Positions 1 through 8,916 of a stretch of 64,000 nt of DNA are shown one piece after another; within the stretch, counting starts at the first letter, position 1; the number at the start of each line of letters is the position of its first letter. The notes below the pieces were generated by a model that saw only the letters and a program-made list of their open reading frames with translations, had not been told where the DNA came from and did not search any database. A program made the position numbers and the translations under genes. Origin of the DNA: Oceanidesulfovibrio marinus (GTDB lineage Bacteria > Desulfobacterota > Desulfovibrionia > Desulfovibrionales > Desulfovibrionaceae); assembly GCF_013085545.1 (NCBI RefSeq), contig NZ_CP039543.1:2294001-2358000 (forward strand). Direction: 5' to 3'.

Positions 1-35
1 CCCGTGCGCCCATTCGCTTTCATCGATTGACAGCA

Positions 36-54
36 TTGTTCGGCTCCCTTACAA
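36..54. promoter_or_regulatory. Candidate MarR operator upstream of the marR gene
   Basis: Imperfect inverted repeat TTGTTCG-GCTCC-CTTACAA lying 7 bases before the regulator start codon. It has the same 7-5-7 layout as the perfect palindrome at 546-564 and shares the pattern TTGTTnG-N5-CTnACAA. Two similar sites, one before the regulator and one before its neighbour, are what autoregulation by a MarR dimer would give. The assignment is inference from symmetry and position. Confidence 0.5.
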
Positions 55-61
55 ACAAACC

Positions 62-529
62 ATGGGCGATGAGAAAATGCGGTTCAATCAGATGTTGGAA
101 GCGTTGATGGCATTTGTCGACGCTATCAACGCAAGCCATTCCAGAGGGGTGCGTTTCGGGACGGATATCCGCATTCATCCGGCGGAAATCCACACCATCG
201 CCGCCATAGGCATGAATCAGGGAATCAGTCTGACCAGGCTTGCCGAGAATCTGAAAATTTCCAAACCCACCCTCTCGGAGCGCATCAAAATTCTCGTGGG
301 AAAAGGCCTGGTGGAAAAGCGGAAGAACCCCGAAGACCGGAAAGCGGTGACCCTCTGGCTGACCCCGGAGGGCAAGAAGGCAGACCAGCACCACACCCTG
401 CATCACGAAGAGTTGTACGCGACCTTCCGCCAGTACTTCGGCGAGGAATCATCGCAAAAAATCGACCTGTTCACCCGAAGCTTCCAGGAACTCATGTTGT
501 TCGGCAAGGATGCCGACGGCCACGACTGA
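62..529 (+). CDS. MarR-family transcriptional regulator
   Basis: A 155-residue protein of normal MarR length. Residues about 35-115 form the winged helix: a recognition region with LAENLKISKPTLSERIKILV, then the wing with NPEDRKAVTLWLTPEG, which carries the DR..V.L.LT.EG signature of the family. The flanking helices would make the dimer. It is the first gene of a probable three-gene operon with a flavodoxin/ferredoxin protein and an MBL-fold hydrolase. Inverted repeats lie just before it and before the second gene, suggesting it represses itself and its neighbours. The ligand cannot be told from sequence. No clear ribosome-binding site precedes the ATG at 62; an in-frame ATG at 77 is possible. 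Confidence 0.9.
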   Translation: MGDEKMRFNQMLEALMAFVDAINASHSRGVRFGTDIRIHPAEIHTIAAIGMNQGISLTRLAENLKISKPTLSERIKILVGKGLVEKRKNPEDRKAVTLWLTPEGKKADQHHTLHHEELYATFRQYFGEESSQKIDLFTRSFQELMLFGKDADGHD

Positions 530-545
530 TCTTTTTTTAACCAGA

Positions 546-564
546 TTGTTAGCATCACTAACAA
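546..564. promoter_or_regulatory. Perfect palindrome, candidate MarR operator
   Basis: TTGTTAG-CATCA-CTAACAA, a perfect 7-base inverted repeat with a 5-base spacer. It lies in the 44-base gap after the MarR gene and its right arm touches the ribosome-binding site (AAGGAGG, 563-569) of the next gene. A bound MarR dimer here would block an internal promoter. The symmetry is seen directly; the regulator is inferred from adjacency and from the related site at 36-54. Confidence 0.6.
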
Positions 565-573
565 GGAGGCGCT

Positions 574-1395
574 ATGAACATCGCCATCGCGTTTTTCTCT
601 GCCACAGGCAATACCAGGGCCATGGCCCGGATCATCCGGAACAACTTCAAGGCCCTTTCCGCCAAGGTGGACCTTCATGATGTAACCGTTCCGGCTGCCA
701 GACAAAAGGGCGTTGATCTGTCGGCTTACGACGCAGCCGTCTTCGGCTCCCCGGTCCACTCCCTTCGCGCCCCCCAATTGATGCGCGACTGGCTTGCCAC
801 CCTGGACGGGAATGGCATGCGCTGCGCCATGTTCTTCACCTTCGGCGGGTTCATGGCCCATCCCGCCCACCACTCAACCGCCGAGATACTGAAGCGCCGC
901 GGTTTCACGGTGGTCGCGTCGGCGGAGTTTCCGGGCAAGCACACCTACAACCTGGGCGGCTGGCGTGCTTTTCCGGACCGCCCGGACGACAGAGAACGCG
1001 ACCTCGCCGCCCGGTATGCAGAGGCCGCGTACAACCGCTTTGCCGGGAACGATCCTGGCGAGCTCTCCGACCTGCCCCAGGGGCCTTTCAGCGAGGCGGA
1101 GCTGACGCACTTCGAGTCCTTCAGGTTCAAAATGGTGAGCAAGCTGCCCACCAGGGATGGAACCGAGTGCAGCCTGTGCGGCCTGTGTGAGGAAATCTGC
1201 CCGTCCGGCGCCATGAACCACGCCACCGGTATAGCTGATCCCCACGCCTGCATCGCCTGCCTCGGCTGCGTGGCCGCCTGCCCGGAAAACGCACTCGTCA
1301 TCAACAGCACCAGGGAGTCCTGGCAGCCCAAGCTCTCCATGAGCAACACCACCGAGGCGGAGCTCAACGCCCAGACGGGAAAAATCTATCTGTAA
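574..1395 (+). CDS. EFR1-type flavodoxin-like / two [4Fe-4S] ferredoxin protein
   Basis: A 273-residue electron-transfer protein. Residues 1 to about 150 are flavodoxin-like: the FMN phosphate loop is FSATGNTRAMA near the N-terminus, and FGSPVHS and FFTFGGF are later flavin-contacting loops. Residues about 190-245 are a bacterial 2[4Fe-4S] ferredoxin domain with CSLCGLCEEICP and CIACLGCVAACP. Such fusions pass electrons between FMN and iron-sulfur clusters; the redox partner is not identifiable here. A strong ribosome-binding site AAGGAGG precedes the ATG. The gene is 44 bases after the MarR gene and 11 bases before the MBL-fold gene, so the three are probably one operon. Confidence 0.88.
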   Translation: MNIAIAFFSATGNTRAMARIIRNNFKALSAKVDLHDVTVPAARQKGVDLSAYDAAVFGSPVHSLRAPQLMRDWLATLDGNGMRCAMFFTFGGFMAHPAHHSTAEILKRRGFTVVASAEFPGKHTYNLGGWRAFPDRPDDRERDLAARYAEAAYNRFAGNDPGELSDLPQGPFSEAELTHFESFRFKMVSKLPTRDGTECSLCGLCEEICPSGAMNHATGIADPHACIACLGCVAACPENALVINSTRESWQPKLSMSNTTEAELNAQTGKIYL

Positions 1396-1406
1396 GAGAG
1401 AGCGGT

Positions 1407-2246
1407 ATGGAAACCGGGTTTTTCCAATTCACTGTCGGCAATCTCCAGTGCACCCTCATCACCGACGGGAAGCACGCGTATGCCGATCCAAAAGCATTGC
1501 TCTTCCCGGACGCTCCGGAGGCAGAGCTCGCCAGCGAGCTTGCGATGCACGGTATATCTGCCGACAACTGGCCCTGTTGGGTGAGCGACTATACTTGCCT
1601 ACTGATCGACACCGGAAAGCGTAAGATTCTGCTGGACACCGGAGCGGGCGAGATGCTCCCCGAGGCCGGCAAGGTGGTGGAGAACATGCGGGCGGCAGGC
1701 ATCAGCCCGGAATCCGTGGATTGCGTACTGATATCCCACGCCCACCCCGACCACGTAGGCGGCGCCGGCTATTTTCCGGATGCAAGGATTGTCATGAGCC
1801 ACAGGGAATGGCAGTTCTGGACTGGAAGTCCGACGCTGCCGCGCCTGCCGGATGACTTCAGAAACCTGCTGACGGGCATGGTCTCATCCCTTCTCGCCCC
1901 GCTGCGAGAGCGGGTGGAGCTGGTGGACGGCGACACGGAAATCGCGCCCGGCATCCGTCTGGTCGAAGCGCCTGGACACACGCCCGGGCACATGGCTCTG
2001 CTCGCAGCTTCCAGGGGAGAACATCTGATCTACGCAGGGGATGCGGTGATCCACAAAATCCACATCCGCAACCTGCAGTGGAGCCCCCTTGTGGATGTCC
2101 TGCCGGACGAGTCGACACGGACGAGAAACCGCCTGTTGTCCGAAGCTGCCGACAACCGCGCGGTCTTTGTTGGTTTCCACCTGCCGCACGCGGGAAAAAT
2201 TTCCAGGGATGATGCCGGCTTTGCATGGCACCAACTTGTTGTCTAA
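1407..2246 (+). CDS. MBL-fold metallo-hydrolase
   Basis: A 279-residue protein with the metallo-beta-lactamase fold. The metal-binding motif HAHPDHVGG (HxHxDH) is at about residues 112-120, followed by APGHTPGH and a YAGDAV aspartate, and a late histidine in FHLPHAG. This set is typical of the lactonase-like hydrolase branch (AttM/quorum-quenching lactonase fold), but the substrate cannot be assigned. It lies 11 bases after the flavodoxin/ferredoxin gene. Co-location with a MarR regulator and a flavoprotein suggests a small stress- or xenobiotic-responsive operon, which is inference. Confidence 0.85.
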   Translation: METGFFQFTVGNLQCTLITDGKHAYADPKALLFPDAPEAELASELAMHGISADNWPCWVSDYTCLLIDTGKRKILLDTGAGEMLPEAGKVVENMRAAGISPESVDCVLISHAHPDHVGGAGYFPDARIVMSHREWQFWTGSPTLPRLPDDFRNLLTGMVSSLLAPLRERVELVDGDTEIAPGIRLVEAPGHTPGHMALLAASRGEHLIYAGDAVIHKIHIRNLQWSPLVDVLPDESTRTRNRLLSEAADNRAVFVGFHLPHAGKISRDDAGFAWHQLVV

Positions 2247-2427
2247 TAGACCACCCCATTGTGCGCTGGCCTGTATTTGCAGGGGGCGCCTGCTCTGCGC
2301 CTCCCCCGTCTGCTCGTGGTTTCGGGCATTTCATATGACGAGTCCCTAAGCGCGGCGGCAGGACGCCTTCAGCACCACGCATCATTTTCCTTTGCCCTCA
2401 CTCGGCCCTGCGCGTTATTCTGCATAG

Positions 2428-4239
2428 ATGCGACTCCTTCCTCACTTCGATCCATCCCTGCTTTTCGGCAAGCACCTCTGGCGCATCTTCGCCTTTGCCA
2501 GACCGTATCGGCAGCGCATCACCCTGGGGTTGGTGTTCAACGCCTTTGCCAGATTCTTCGACCTGCTGCCCCTCGTCATCGTGGGCCGGGTGGTGGATGC
2601 GGTGAACGCCTCGGCATCCGGCTCCCGCGCCATCGATCCCTGGGAGTTCCTGCTCTACGGCGGTCTCGTGCTGGGAACCTTCCTCTGCCTCGCGCTGTTC
2701 CAGTCCTCCTCGGACTACCTGCTGGACTCCATGGCCCAGAAGGTCCGCCACGACCTGCGCACGACCCTGTACGAGCACCTGCAGACCCTGGACATCGCCT
2801 ACTTCGAGGAACGCCAGACCGGCGACATCCTCGCCGTGGTCTCCAACGACGTGGACAACCTGGAGCGGTTTTTCTCCGACGTGACCACCTCCATGGTGCG
2901 CCTCGTCATCACCTTTGTGGGCACCTTCGGCTTCCTGTTTTATCTGGACTGGCGGCTCGCCCTGCTGCTGATGGCGCCGCTGCCCTTTGCCTTTCTGGCG
3001 GTACGGTTCTTCGCCACGCGCGTCTCACCCCAGTACCGCGCGGCGCGCCAGGCCGTTGGCTCCATCAACTCCATGCTGGAGAACAACATCCAGGGCATGG
3101 GCGTGATCCAGGCCTACACGGCTGAGGCGCACCAAGCCGAGCGCATCCGCGAGGAATCGGCCGTCTACCGCGACGTCACGGTCCGCGCCGCGTTCGAGCG
3201 CGCCCGCTTCGTACCCCTTCTGTACACCATCGCCGGCATCGCCTTTGCCCTGCTCATCGCCGGGGGCGGCTACCTCACATTCGCCGGGCTCGGCCCTTCC
3301 ATCGGCGATTACGCCTCCTTCATCCTGCTGGCCATGCGGCTCGTGCTGCCGCTCTTCGTCTTCGGCATGCTCATCAACCAGATTCAGCAGTCCGAAGCCT
3401 CGGCGCGGCGCATCCGCGAGATCCTGGCCGTGCAGCCCAGCATCCGTGACGAGCCGGACGCCATCGTGCTGACAAAACCGCCGCAGCGCATCGAATTCGA
3501 CAAGGTCTCGTTCACCTATCCAGGCCGGGACCGCACCATCACCAACATCTCCTTTGCCATGGCGCCGGGGCAGATGATCGGCGTGGTGGGCCCCACAGGC
3601 GCGGGCAAGTCCACGCTGGTCAAGCTACTGCTGCGCTACTATCAGCCGGGTTCAGGCGAAATCCTGGTGGACGGCGCGCCCGTGCACCGCATCGACATGG
3701 AGAGCTACCGCCGGCAGGTGGGGTACGTCTCACAGGACGCCTTTCTCTTCTTCGGCACCGTGGCCGAAAACATCGCCCTGGGCGCGCCCGAGGCCTCGCG
3801 CGAGGCTATCGAGGAGGCGGCCTCCATTGCCGGGGCGCACGAGTTTATCACCAGCTTGCCCCAGGGATATGAGACGCCGGTGGGCGAACGCGGGCTCAAG
3901 CTCTCCGGCGGCCAGCGCCAACGCATCTCCCTGGCGCGGGCCGTGCTGCGCGACCCGCCGCTGCTCGTGCTGGACGAGGCGACCTCTGCCGTGGACACCC
4001 GCACCGAGGCGTTGATCCAGGAGAACCTGCGCACTTTCCGCAATCGCCGTATGACCCTGGCCGTGGCGCACCGGCTATCCACGGTCCGCGCCAGCGACAC
4101 CATCCTCGTGCTGGTGGACGGCGTGGTGGTGGAGCACGGCACCCACGAGAGCCTGGTGGCCCAAAACGGGGCCTACGCCAACCTCTGGGCCGTGCAGAGC
4201 GGAGAGGCGACGCAGAACAACGGCACCGGCGGACACTGA
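2428..4239 (+). CDS. ABC transporter, fused membrane and ATPase domains (MsbA/MdlB type half-transporter)
   Basis: A 603-residue half-transporter that should work as a dimer in the inner membrane. Residues about 20-310 form the six-helix exporter domain, with the coupling-helix region RQTGDILAVVSNDVDN. Residues about 355-590 form the nucleotide-binding domain: Walker A GPTGAGKST, Q-loop YVSQDAFLF, signature LSGGQRQRISLARA, Walker B LLVLDEATSAVD and the switch histidine in AVAHRLSTV. Exporters of this type move lipids, drugs or peptides; the substrate is unknown. It stands alone, with 181 bases before it and a divergent unknown gene beyond it. No convincing ribosome-binding site precedes the ATG. 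Confidence 0.93.
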   Translation: MRLLPHFDPSLLFGKHLWRIFAFARPYRQRITLGLVFNAFARFFDLLPLVIVGRVVDAVNASASGSRAIDPWEFLLYGGLVLGTFLCLALFQSSSDYLLDSMAQKVRHDLRTTLYEHLQTLDIAYFEERQTGDILAVVSNDVDNLERFFSDVTTSMVRLVITFVGTFGFLFYLDWRLALLLMAPLPFAFLAVRFFATRVSPQYRAARQAVGSINSMLENNIQGMGVIQAYTAEAHQAERIREESAVYRDVTVRAAFERARFVPLLYTIAGIAFALLIAGGGYLTFAGLGPSIGDYASFILLAMRLVLPLFVFGMLINQIQQSEASARRIREILAVQPSIRDEPDAIVLTKPPQRIEFDKVSFTYPGRDRTITNISFAMAPGQMIGVVGPTGAGKSTLVKLLLRYYQPGSGEILVDGAPVHRIDMESYRRQVGYVSQDAFLFFGTVAENIALGAPEASREAIEEAASIAGAHEFITSLPQGYETPVGERGLKLSGGQRQRISLARAVLRDPPLLVLDEATSAVDTRTEALIQENLRTFRNRRMTLAVAHRLSTVRASDTILVLVDGVVVEHGTHESLVAQNGAYANLWAVQSGEATQNNGTGGH

Positions 4240-4439
4240 CGCGCCGCAATGCCGATCAACAACCGGAACGCAATCCGAAAGAATTGCAATGGGCCATATG
4301 CGCCAGGCGTTTGAATTCCACAGCGACGGCTGCGCTCCAAAGAATCTTCGGAATCGCTCGCCAGTGAACAGGAAACGGCTGGGGCGTAGCGTAGATACTG
4401 GCCAGCCGGTCGTGGAGGCGCTGTTCGCCTTTCGGCGAA

Positions 4440-4811
4440 TCAGCTTTCTTCGGTTTCGACGATGGCGGCAACCAGGCGTTCCAGCTCGTTGGGCTGGCCT
4501 TCCTCGTAATCGTCGGGATAAAGCAAGTTCGCCATATAGAAAAGGCTGTTCAGCGAAAGGGCCTGGGATGCGCGCTGGGACATGCTGCTGGCCGCTTTTC
4601 TGGCGCGCGCCAAACCCGGCGTGGTCTCTTCGGCGGGCAAGGCGTCGATGCCGGCCGGAAGGTCCTCCAGCAGCTCGCATTTGGCCTGGAGCGCCTTGCT
4701 GTGCGCGTCCCTGTCGTCCCTGTCCAGGGCGGCTTTGGCTTCGGCTTCATACGTACGGACGGCTTTCGCCGTGTCATCGAGCAGTGCGGTCAAGGCATTG
4801 GATATGGGCAT
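4440..4811 (-). CDS. Small hypothetical protein, acidic and helical
   Basis: A 123-residue ORF I do not recognise. It is predicted to be largely helical, rich in Glu, Asp and Ala, with no signal peptide, membrane segment or cysteine motif. The C-terminal region (LFYMANLLYPDDYEEG) has less biased composition than a chance antisense frame would, which supports a real gene. It lies between the convergent ABC transporter gene and the HU gene. No ribosome-binding site is visible before the ATG at 4811. Confidence 0.5.
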   Translation of the reverse strand: MPISNALTALLDDTAKAVRTYEAEAKAALDRDDRDAHSKALQAKCELLEDLPAGIDALPAEETTPGLARARKAASSMSQRASQALSLNSLFYMANLLYPDDYEEGQPNELERLVAAIVETEES

Positions 4812-4905
4812 GACGTTCTGGCTTTGCGCCGTTGCCGGCTTTGCAGGATTGGGAACGGCACATGGAACAGGCCGTTCGCGTGGCGGGGCGCCATGGGCGC
4901 GGTCC

Positions 4906-4948
4906 TGGAAAACGAAAGGGCCGGCGCCGCTCTGTGACGGCGCCGGCC
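4906..4948 (-). terminator. Rho-independent terminator of the HU gene
   Basis: A perfect 11-base stem (4919-4929 with 4938-4948, GC-rich) and an 8-base loop, 15 bases after the HU stop codon. On the minus strand it is followed by an interrupted T-rich run at 4906-4918. Confidence 0.65.
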
Positions 4949-4963
4949 ATATGAAGAACTCAG

Positions 4964-5251
4964 CTACTTGTTCAGCGATTCCTTGAGGGTCTTCGCCGGA
5001 TTGAAGCGAATGACCCGTTTGGCCGGAATACGGATGGTGTCGCCGGTCTGGGGGTTGCGGCCGGTGCGGGCGGCGCGCTTGGTCAGGCTGAAGGTGCCGA
5101 CGTTGGGCAGGCGGATGCCCTGATCCGACGAAATGGCATCGCCAAGGATCTTGCAGAACGCGTCAAACGCCTTGTCCGCACTGACTTTCGTGGGGAACAC
5201 TTCAGGAAGCGCTTCACGCAGCGAATCAACAAATTGAGCCTTGGTAAACAT
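4964..5251 (-). CDS. HU/IHF-family DNA-binding protein
   Basis: A 95-residue nucleoid protein matching the HU/IHF family in length and pattern. The N-terminal helices (FTKAQFVDSLREALPEVF) are followed by the dimer core VGTFSLTKRAARTGRNPQTG, the IPAKRVIRFNPAK return strand and the C-terminal helix. The R-x-x-R-x-G-R-N-P-Q-T-G stretch is the conserved start of the DNA-binding arm. The start at 5251 was chosen over an upstream ATG at 5362 because it has an AGGAGG ribosome-binding site and gives the family length. A GC-rich terminator follows it. HU versus IHF subunit cannot be settled by eye. Confidence 0.93.
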   Translation of the reverse strand: MFTKAQFVDSLREALPEVFPTKVSADKAFDAFCKILGDAISSDQGIRLPNVGTFSLTKRAARTGRNPQTGDTIRIPAKRVIRFNPAKTLKESLNK

Positions 5252-5503
5252 GGATCCCTCCTTTGGATATTGAAAACGGATATATTTCCCCCCGATGTAC
5301 GGCCAAAGACCGTTGTTCATGATTCTATGGCAAGCAAGTGTGGCCCTTGTCAATGGCTTCAAGCCGCTGAACGCTGATTATTCCTGAGCTCCGGGCATCT
5401 CGCATGCTATTCTGTAGTTACGGTCTTGCCAGAAACCGTCATTGCGGTTACTGTAACACCAGGTCTAGAGTATTTCTAATACCTTTCCCATCGGAGCATT
5501 GCC

Positions 5504-6115
5504 ATGGCCGAACCAGAAGCACGGCCCCATGATCCAGGGCTGCTGACCATTGCTGAGATAGCCAAGCGTTACGATCTTCCTGAATCCACGGCGCGGTACT
5601 ACTGCAAACGCTTTCTGGATTTTCTGCCGCACTCCGGCCACGGCAAACGGCGCCGCTATCGCCCCGAAGCCATGGATGTCTTTGCGATTATTTTGCCTGA
5701 GATGAAAAAACGCAAGGACGCGGCAGCCGTGGAAGCCGTGCTCGAAGAATCATTTTCCCGAGTCGTCGTGGATAAGTCAGACACCGAGAGCGCCCTGTCG
5801 CACAGGGGCTCCGGCGCCGTCTTTGCCGCGGACATCGACGGCGCCGCCTTCATGACCGCCATCGAACGCCAGAACGAGGCGCTCCAGGGCATCGCTTCAG
5901 CCCTTGCCAGGTTCGCCTCGGCCCAGGGCGAGATCAAAGCGCTCAAGGAGCTCGTGGCCCGGCAGCAGAACGCCCTGGAGCGAATGAGCAACGAGCTGGC
6001 GCGCATCCGCAGCCTGCAGGACGACGCCGAGAGCACCCACCAGCAGGATATGGAGCAGCTCCGTCGCCACCTGGGCCACCTGGCCGGGGAGCTTCACAAG
6101 GCGCAAAGCGAGTAG
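5504..6115 (+). CDS. MerR-like helix-turn-helix protein with long coiled-coil tail
   Basis: A 203-residue protein. Residues about 12-70 form a MerR-type winged helix (LTIAEIAKRYDLPESTARYY, then the RRRYRPEAMDVF wing). Residues about 110-200 are a coiled coil rich in Glu, Ala, Leu and Arg. There are no ligand-binding cysteines or effector domain, so it is unlikely to be a metal sensor. The layout resembles DNA-binding proteins with oligomerising tails, such as RacA-like anchoring proteins, but the function is unknown. It stands alone, is divergent from the HU gene, and ends at a strong terminator shared with cydB. Confidence 0.75.
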   Translation: MAEPEARPHDPGLLTIAEIAKRYDLPESTARYYCKRFLDFLPHSGHGKRRRYRPEAMDVFAIILPEMKKRKDAAAVEAVLEESFSRVVVDKSDTESALSHRGSGAVFAADIDGAAFMTAIERQNEALQGIASALARFASAQGEIKALKELVARQQNALERMSNELARIRSLQDDAESTHQQDMEQLRRHLGHLAGELHKAQSE

Positions 6116-6165
6116 CCCCGGACATATTTCGCCGGCAAAATGCCGGCCTCCCTCTCCTCCACACG

Positions 6166-6207
6166 AGAAAGCCCCCGTCGTCGGTTGTCCGGCGCGGGGG
6201 CTTTCTT
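6166..6207. terminator. Bidirectional terminator between the MerR-like gene and cydB
   Basis: A perfect 11-base inverted repeat (agaaagccccc at 6166-6176, gggggctttct at 6196-6206) with a 19-base loop and T-rich edges on both strands. It sits between two convergent genes and can end transcription from either side. Confidence 0.85.
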
Positions 6208-6228
6208 ATTGGCTATCAGGTGAGCCGG

Positions 6229-7245
6229 CTAGTAGTACAGGTCCTCGTCAGTCTCCAGCTTATAGCTGAAGTGCTTGTACACCCAGAGCTGGTAGATCAG
6301 CACGATGGGCACCATGACCAGGGCCACGCCGAGCATGATCTGCAAGGTCAGCGTGCTGGAGGACGAGTTGGTGATGGTCATGGAATACGCCGGGTTCAGG
6401 CTGGACGGCAGCAGGGCCGGATAGATGCCGGCAATGCCGAAGAAGGCCACGCAGAGGATGAACAGGCCGGACCAGAGGAACGCCTGGGCCTGCTTGTTCT
6501 GGCCCAGGGCCATGCGCGACAGCAAGAGCCCCACCACGGCGCCGATGGGAATGAGGAAAAGCACCGGGTTGGCCAGGTAGTTGTCATAGAGCTTGGTGAA
6601 CACGGCGGAGAAGAAGAGGAACACCACCGCGCCGATGGCCACGATGAACCACAGCCCGCGGGCCGTGGCCTTGGCGCGTTGCTCCATCTCGCCGGAGGCC
6701 TTCACGGAGAGCCAGAGGCTGCCGTGGAAGCAGAACACCAGGACGAAGACGATGCCGCCGATGAGGCCGTAGGAGTTGAGCAGGGACAGGAGGTTGCCCT
6801 CGTTGACGCCCTGGGCGTCTATGGGAATGCCCATGAAGATGTTCGCAAAGGCCACGCCCAGCAGCAGCGCGGCCAGGAAGCTGCCCAGGAAGTGGCAGAT
6901 GTCCCACAGCCGCTTCCACCTGGCGGTCTCGCCCAGATGGCGGAACTCGAAGGTCACGCCGCGGATGATGAGCGCGAACAGCAGCAGGAGCAGCGGCGTA
7001 TACAGGCTGCTGAAAAGCACGGCGTAGGTGCCGGGGAAGGCGGCGAAGGTAACGCCGCCGGCTGTGATCAGCCAGACCTCGTTGCCATCCCAGAACGGGC
7101 CCTGGGCGTTGTACATGATGCGTCTGTCACGCTCGTCCTTGGCCAGGAACGGCATGAGCATGCCGATGCCCAGGTCGAACCCGTCGAGGACGAAGTAGAG
7201 GGCCCAGAGGACGCCCCAGAGTATGAACCATATTGTCTCGAGCAT
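6229..7245 (-). CDS. cydB: Cytochrome bd ubiquinol/menaquinol oxidase subunit II
   Basis: A 338-residue polytopic membrane protein with about eight or nine membrane segments. The N-terminal region carries the family signature FVLDGFDLGIGML and NAQGPFWDGNEVWLITAGG. With CydA it forms the high-affinity quinol oxidase that reduces O2 to water. The gene lies 30 bases downstream of cydA on the same strand, so they are co-transcribed, and it ends at a strong bidirectional terminator. I see no separate CydX-like small subunit after it. In a sulfate reducer this enzyme is usually linked to O2 removal. Confidence 0.97.
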   Translation of the reverse strand: MLETIWFILWGVLWALYFVLDGFDLGIGMLMPFLAKDERDRRIMYNAQGPFWDGNEVWLITAGGVTFAAFPGTYAVLFSSLYTPLLLLLFALIIRGVTFEFRHLGETARWKRLWDICHFLGSFLAALLLGVAFANIFMGIPIDAQGVNEGNLLSLLNSYGLIGGIVFVLVFCFHGSLWLSVKASGEMEQRAKATARGLWFIVAIGAVVFLFFSAVFTKLYDNYLANPVLFLIPIGAVVGLLLSRMALGQNKQAQAFLWSGLFILCVAFFGIAGIYPALLPSSLNPAYSMTITNSSSSTLTLQIMLGVALVMVPIVLIYQLWVYKHFSYKLETDEDLYY

Positions 7246-7275
7246 GTGTCTGTACTCCTTGTGCGCTTGATGCGC

Positions 7276-8580
7276 CTAGTGCGTTACGGGTCCGCGCTCG
7301 GCGACGCGCTTGAGCAGATAAACTTCGGCGAATCCCAGCAACGTGTACAGCAGGGTGATGGCGACGAGGGTGATGGCCACCTGCGATGTATCGATGGGTG
7401 AGACCGCATCGCTCGTCCGCATCATGCCGTAGACGATCCACGGCTGGCGTCCAACTTCGGCCAGGGTCCAGCCCGCCTCCAGGGCGATAATGGGCAGGGG
7501 TATGAACCAGATGAGCAGCCGCGCAAACCATTGCTTGTCGGGCAGCTTGTCACGCCAGAACCAGGCAAGCAGGCATACCAGCGGGAAGAGCGTGCCCAGG
7601 CCAACCATGAGCCGGAAGCTGAGGAAGGATATCCATACCGGCGGCCGGTCTTCCTTGGGGAAGTCCTTGAGGCCCACGACCTCGGCGTCGGGATTGCTGT
7701 ACGCCAGGAAGCTCAACAGGGACGGGATACCCAGAAGCTCCACGCTGTTGCGCTCGTTCTCCGGATCAGGGACCGTGATCAGGTACATGGGCGCGTTGGT
7801 CTGGGTCTCCCAGTGGGACTCCATGGCCGCCAGCTTGGTGGGCTGGGTCTTGGCCACCTCGTTGCCGTGCAGGTGCCCCTGCGTGGCCACCAGCACGGAG
7901 AAGACCAGCGCGAAGACCAGCCCGATATTGAAGGAGCGCCTGAAGAGCGAGACCTCGTTCTTCTTCATCAGGTGGTAGGCGGAAACGCCCAGCACGAAGA
8001 AGCCGGCGGTCATCCACGCGCCGAAGAGCACATGCAGGAACTGCTGCCAGGCAAACGGGTTGGTAATAACGGCGATGAAGTCTTCCAGTTCGGCCCGTCC
8101 GTTGCGCATCACGTACCCCACCGGATGCTGCATGAAGCCGTTGGCCATGATGATCCAGAACGCCGAGACGTTGGATGCGATGGCCACAAGCCAGATAGTG
8201 ACGGCGTGGAACTTCTTGCCGATCCGGTTCCAGCCGAACACCCACACGGCGATGAACGTCGACTCCAGGAAGAACGCCGCCGTCGCCTCGATGGCGAGCA
8301 GGGAGCCGAAAATGTCGCCCACATAGGCGGAGTAGCGGGACCAGTTGGTGCCGAACTGGAACTCCAGGGTGATGCCGGTGACGATACCGATGGCGAAGTT
8401 GATGAGGAACAGCTTTCCCCAGAACTTGGTCATGCGCTTATACTCTTCATCGCCCGTCCTGACGTATTTTGTCTCCATGATCGCGATCATGATGGACAAA
8501 CCCAAAGTAAGTGGGACGAAGATGAAGTGGAAAAAGGTCGCCACCGCAAACTGCAGCCGCGATAACAACAGGGCATCCAT
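7276..8580 (-). CDS. cydA: Cytochrome bd oxidase subunit I
   Basis: A 434-residue membrane subunit that carries haems b558, b595 and d. The N-terminal SRLQFAVATFFHF holds the conserved haem-ligand histidine (about residue 18), and GRQPWIVYGMMRT is the signature before a late transmembrane helix. It is clearly shorter than the E. coli subunit, consistent with the short Q-loop class. The start at 8580 was preferred over an ATG at 8637: it has an AAGGAG site and begins directly at the conserved N-terminus. It is the first gene of cydAB, with about 335 bases of non-coding sequence upstream for its promoter. Confidence 0.97.
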   Translation of the reverse strand: MDALLLSRLQFAVATFFHFIFVPLTLGLSIMIAIMETKYVRTGDEEYKRMTKFWGKLFLINFAIGIVTGITLEFQFGTNWSRYSAYVGDIFGSLLAIEATAAFFLESTFIAVWVFGWNRIGKKFHAVTIWLVAIASNVSAFWIIMANGFMQHPVGYVMRNGRAELEDFIAVITNPFAWQQFLHVLFGAWMTAGFFVLGVSAYHLMKKNEVSLFRRSFNIGLVFALVFSVLVATQGHLHGNEVAKTQPTKLAAMESHWETQTNAPMYLITVPDPENERNSVELLGIPSLLSFLAYSNPDAEVVGLKDFPKEDRPPVWISFLSFRLMVGLGTLFPLVCLLAWFWRDKLPDKQWFARLLIWFIPLPIIALEAGWTLAEVGRQPWIVYGMMRTSDAVSPIDTSQVAITLVAITLLYTLLGFAEVYLLKRVAERGPVTH

Positions 8581-8916
8581 ATCTCTCTCCTTGACTATTC
8601 GAGTGGCTGAGCAAAAAAACCGCGCTGGCCCCTCCACAAACGTCGTCCCTGCGGACGGGACGAACCTCCACGATAGGGCCTGAATACCCCCTTTATTACT
8701 TTTTGGAAAGGAAAGATGTTTCTTTTCTGACTTCTTTTCGTAGATCCATGCGCCGCCACCTCTCCAGTGTCCATCTCAACACCCTGGACTATATACAGAT
8801 TCGTATTGTGCAAAGCAGAACTGCACGGGGCGGCGTTCGGGTAGAAATAAACTATTGTCCATTCCGGCCATCCGCCCCGGCCGACACGATACAGACCGGG
8901 GCGGACGACAGACAGA
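8581..8916. other. Non-coding stretch between cydA and the quinone-oxidoreductase-like gene
   Basis: A 336-base gap. It should hold the cydA promoter on the minus strand. I found no perfect Rex-type (TTGTGAA...TTCACAA) or FNR-type (TTGAT...ATCAA) site. At 8871-8880 and 8896-8905 there is a perfect 10-base GC-rich inverted repeat (tccgccccgg/ccggggcgga) with a 15-base loop, 12 bases after the neighbouring stop codon on the minus strand. It has no T run, so it may be a weak terminator or an mRNA-stabilising hairpin. Confidence 0.5.
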
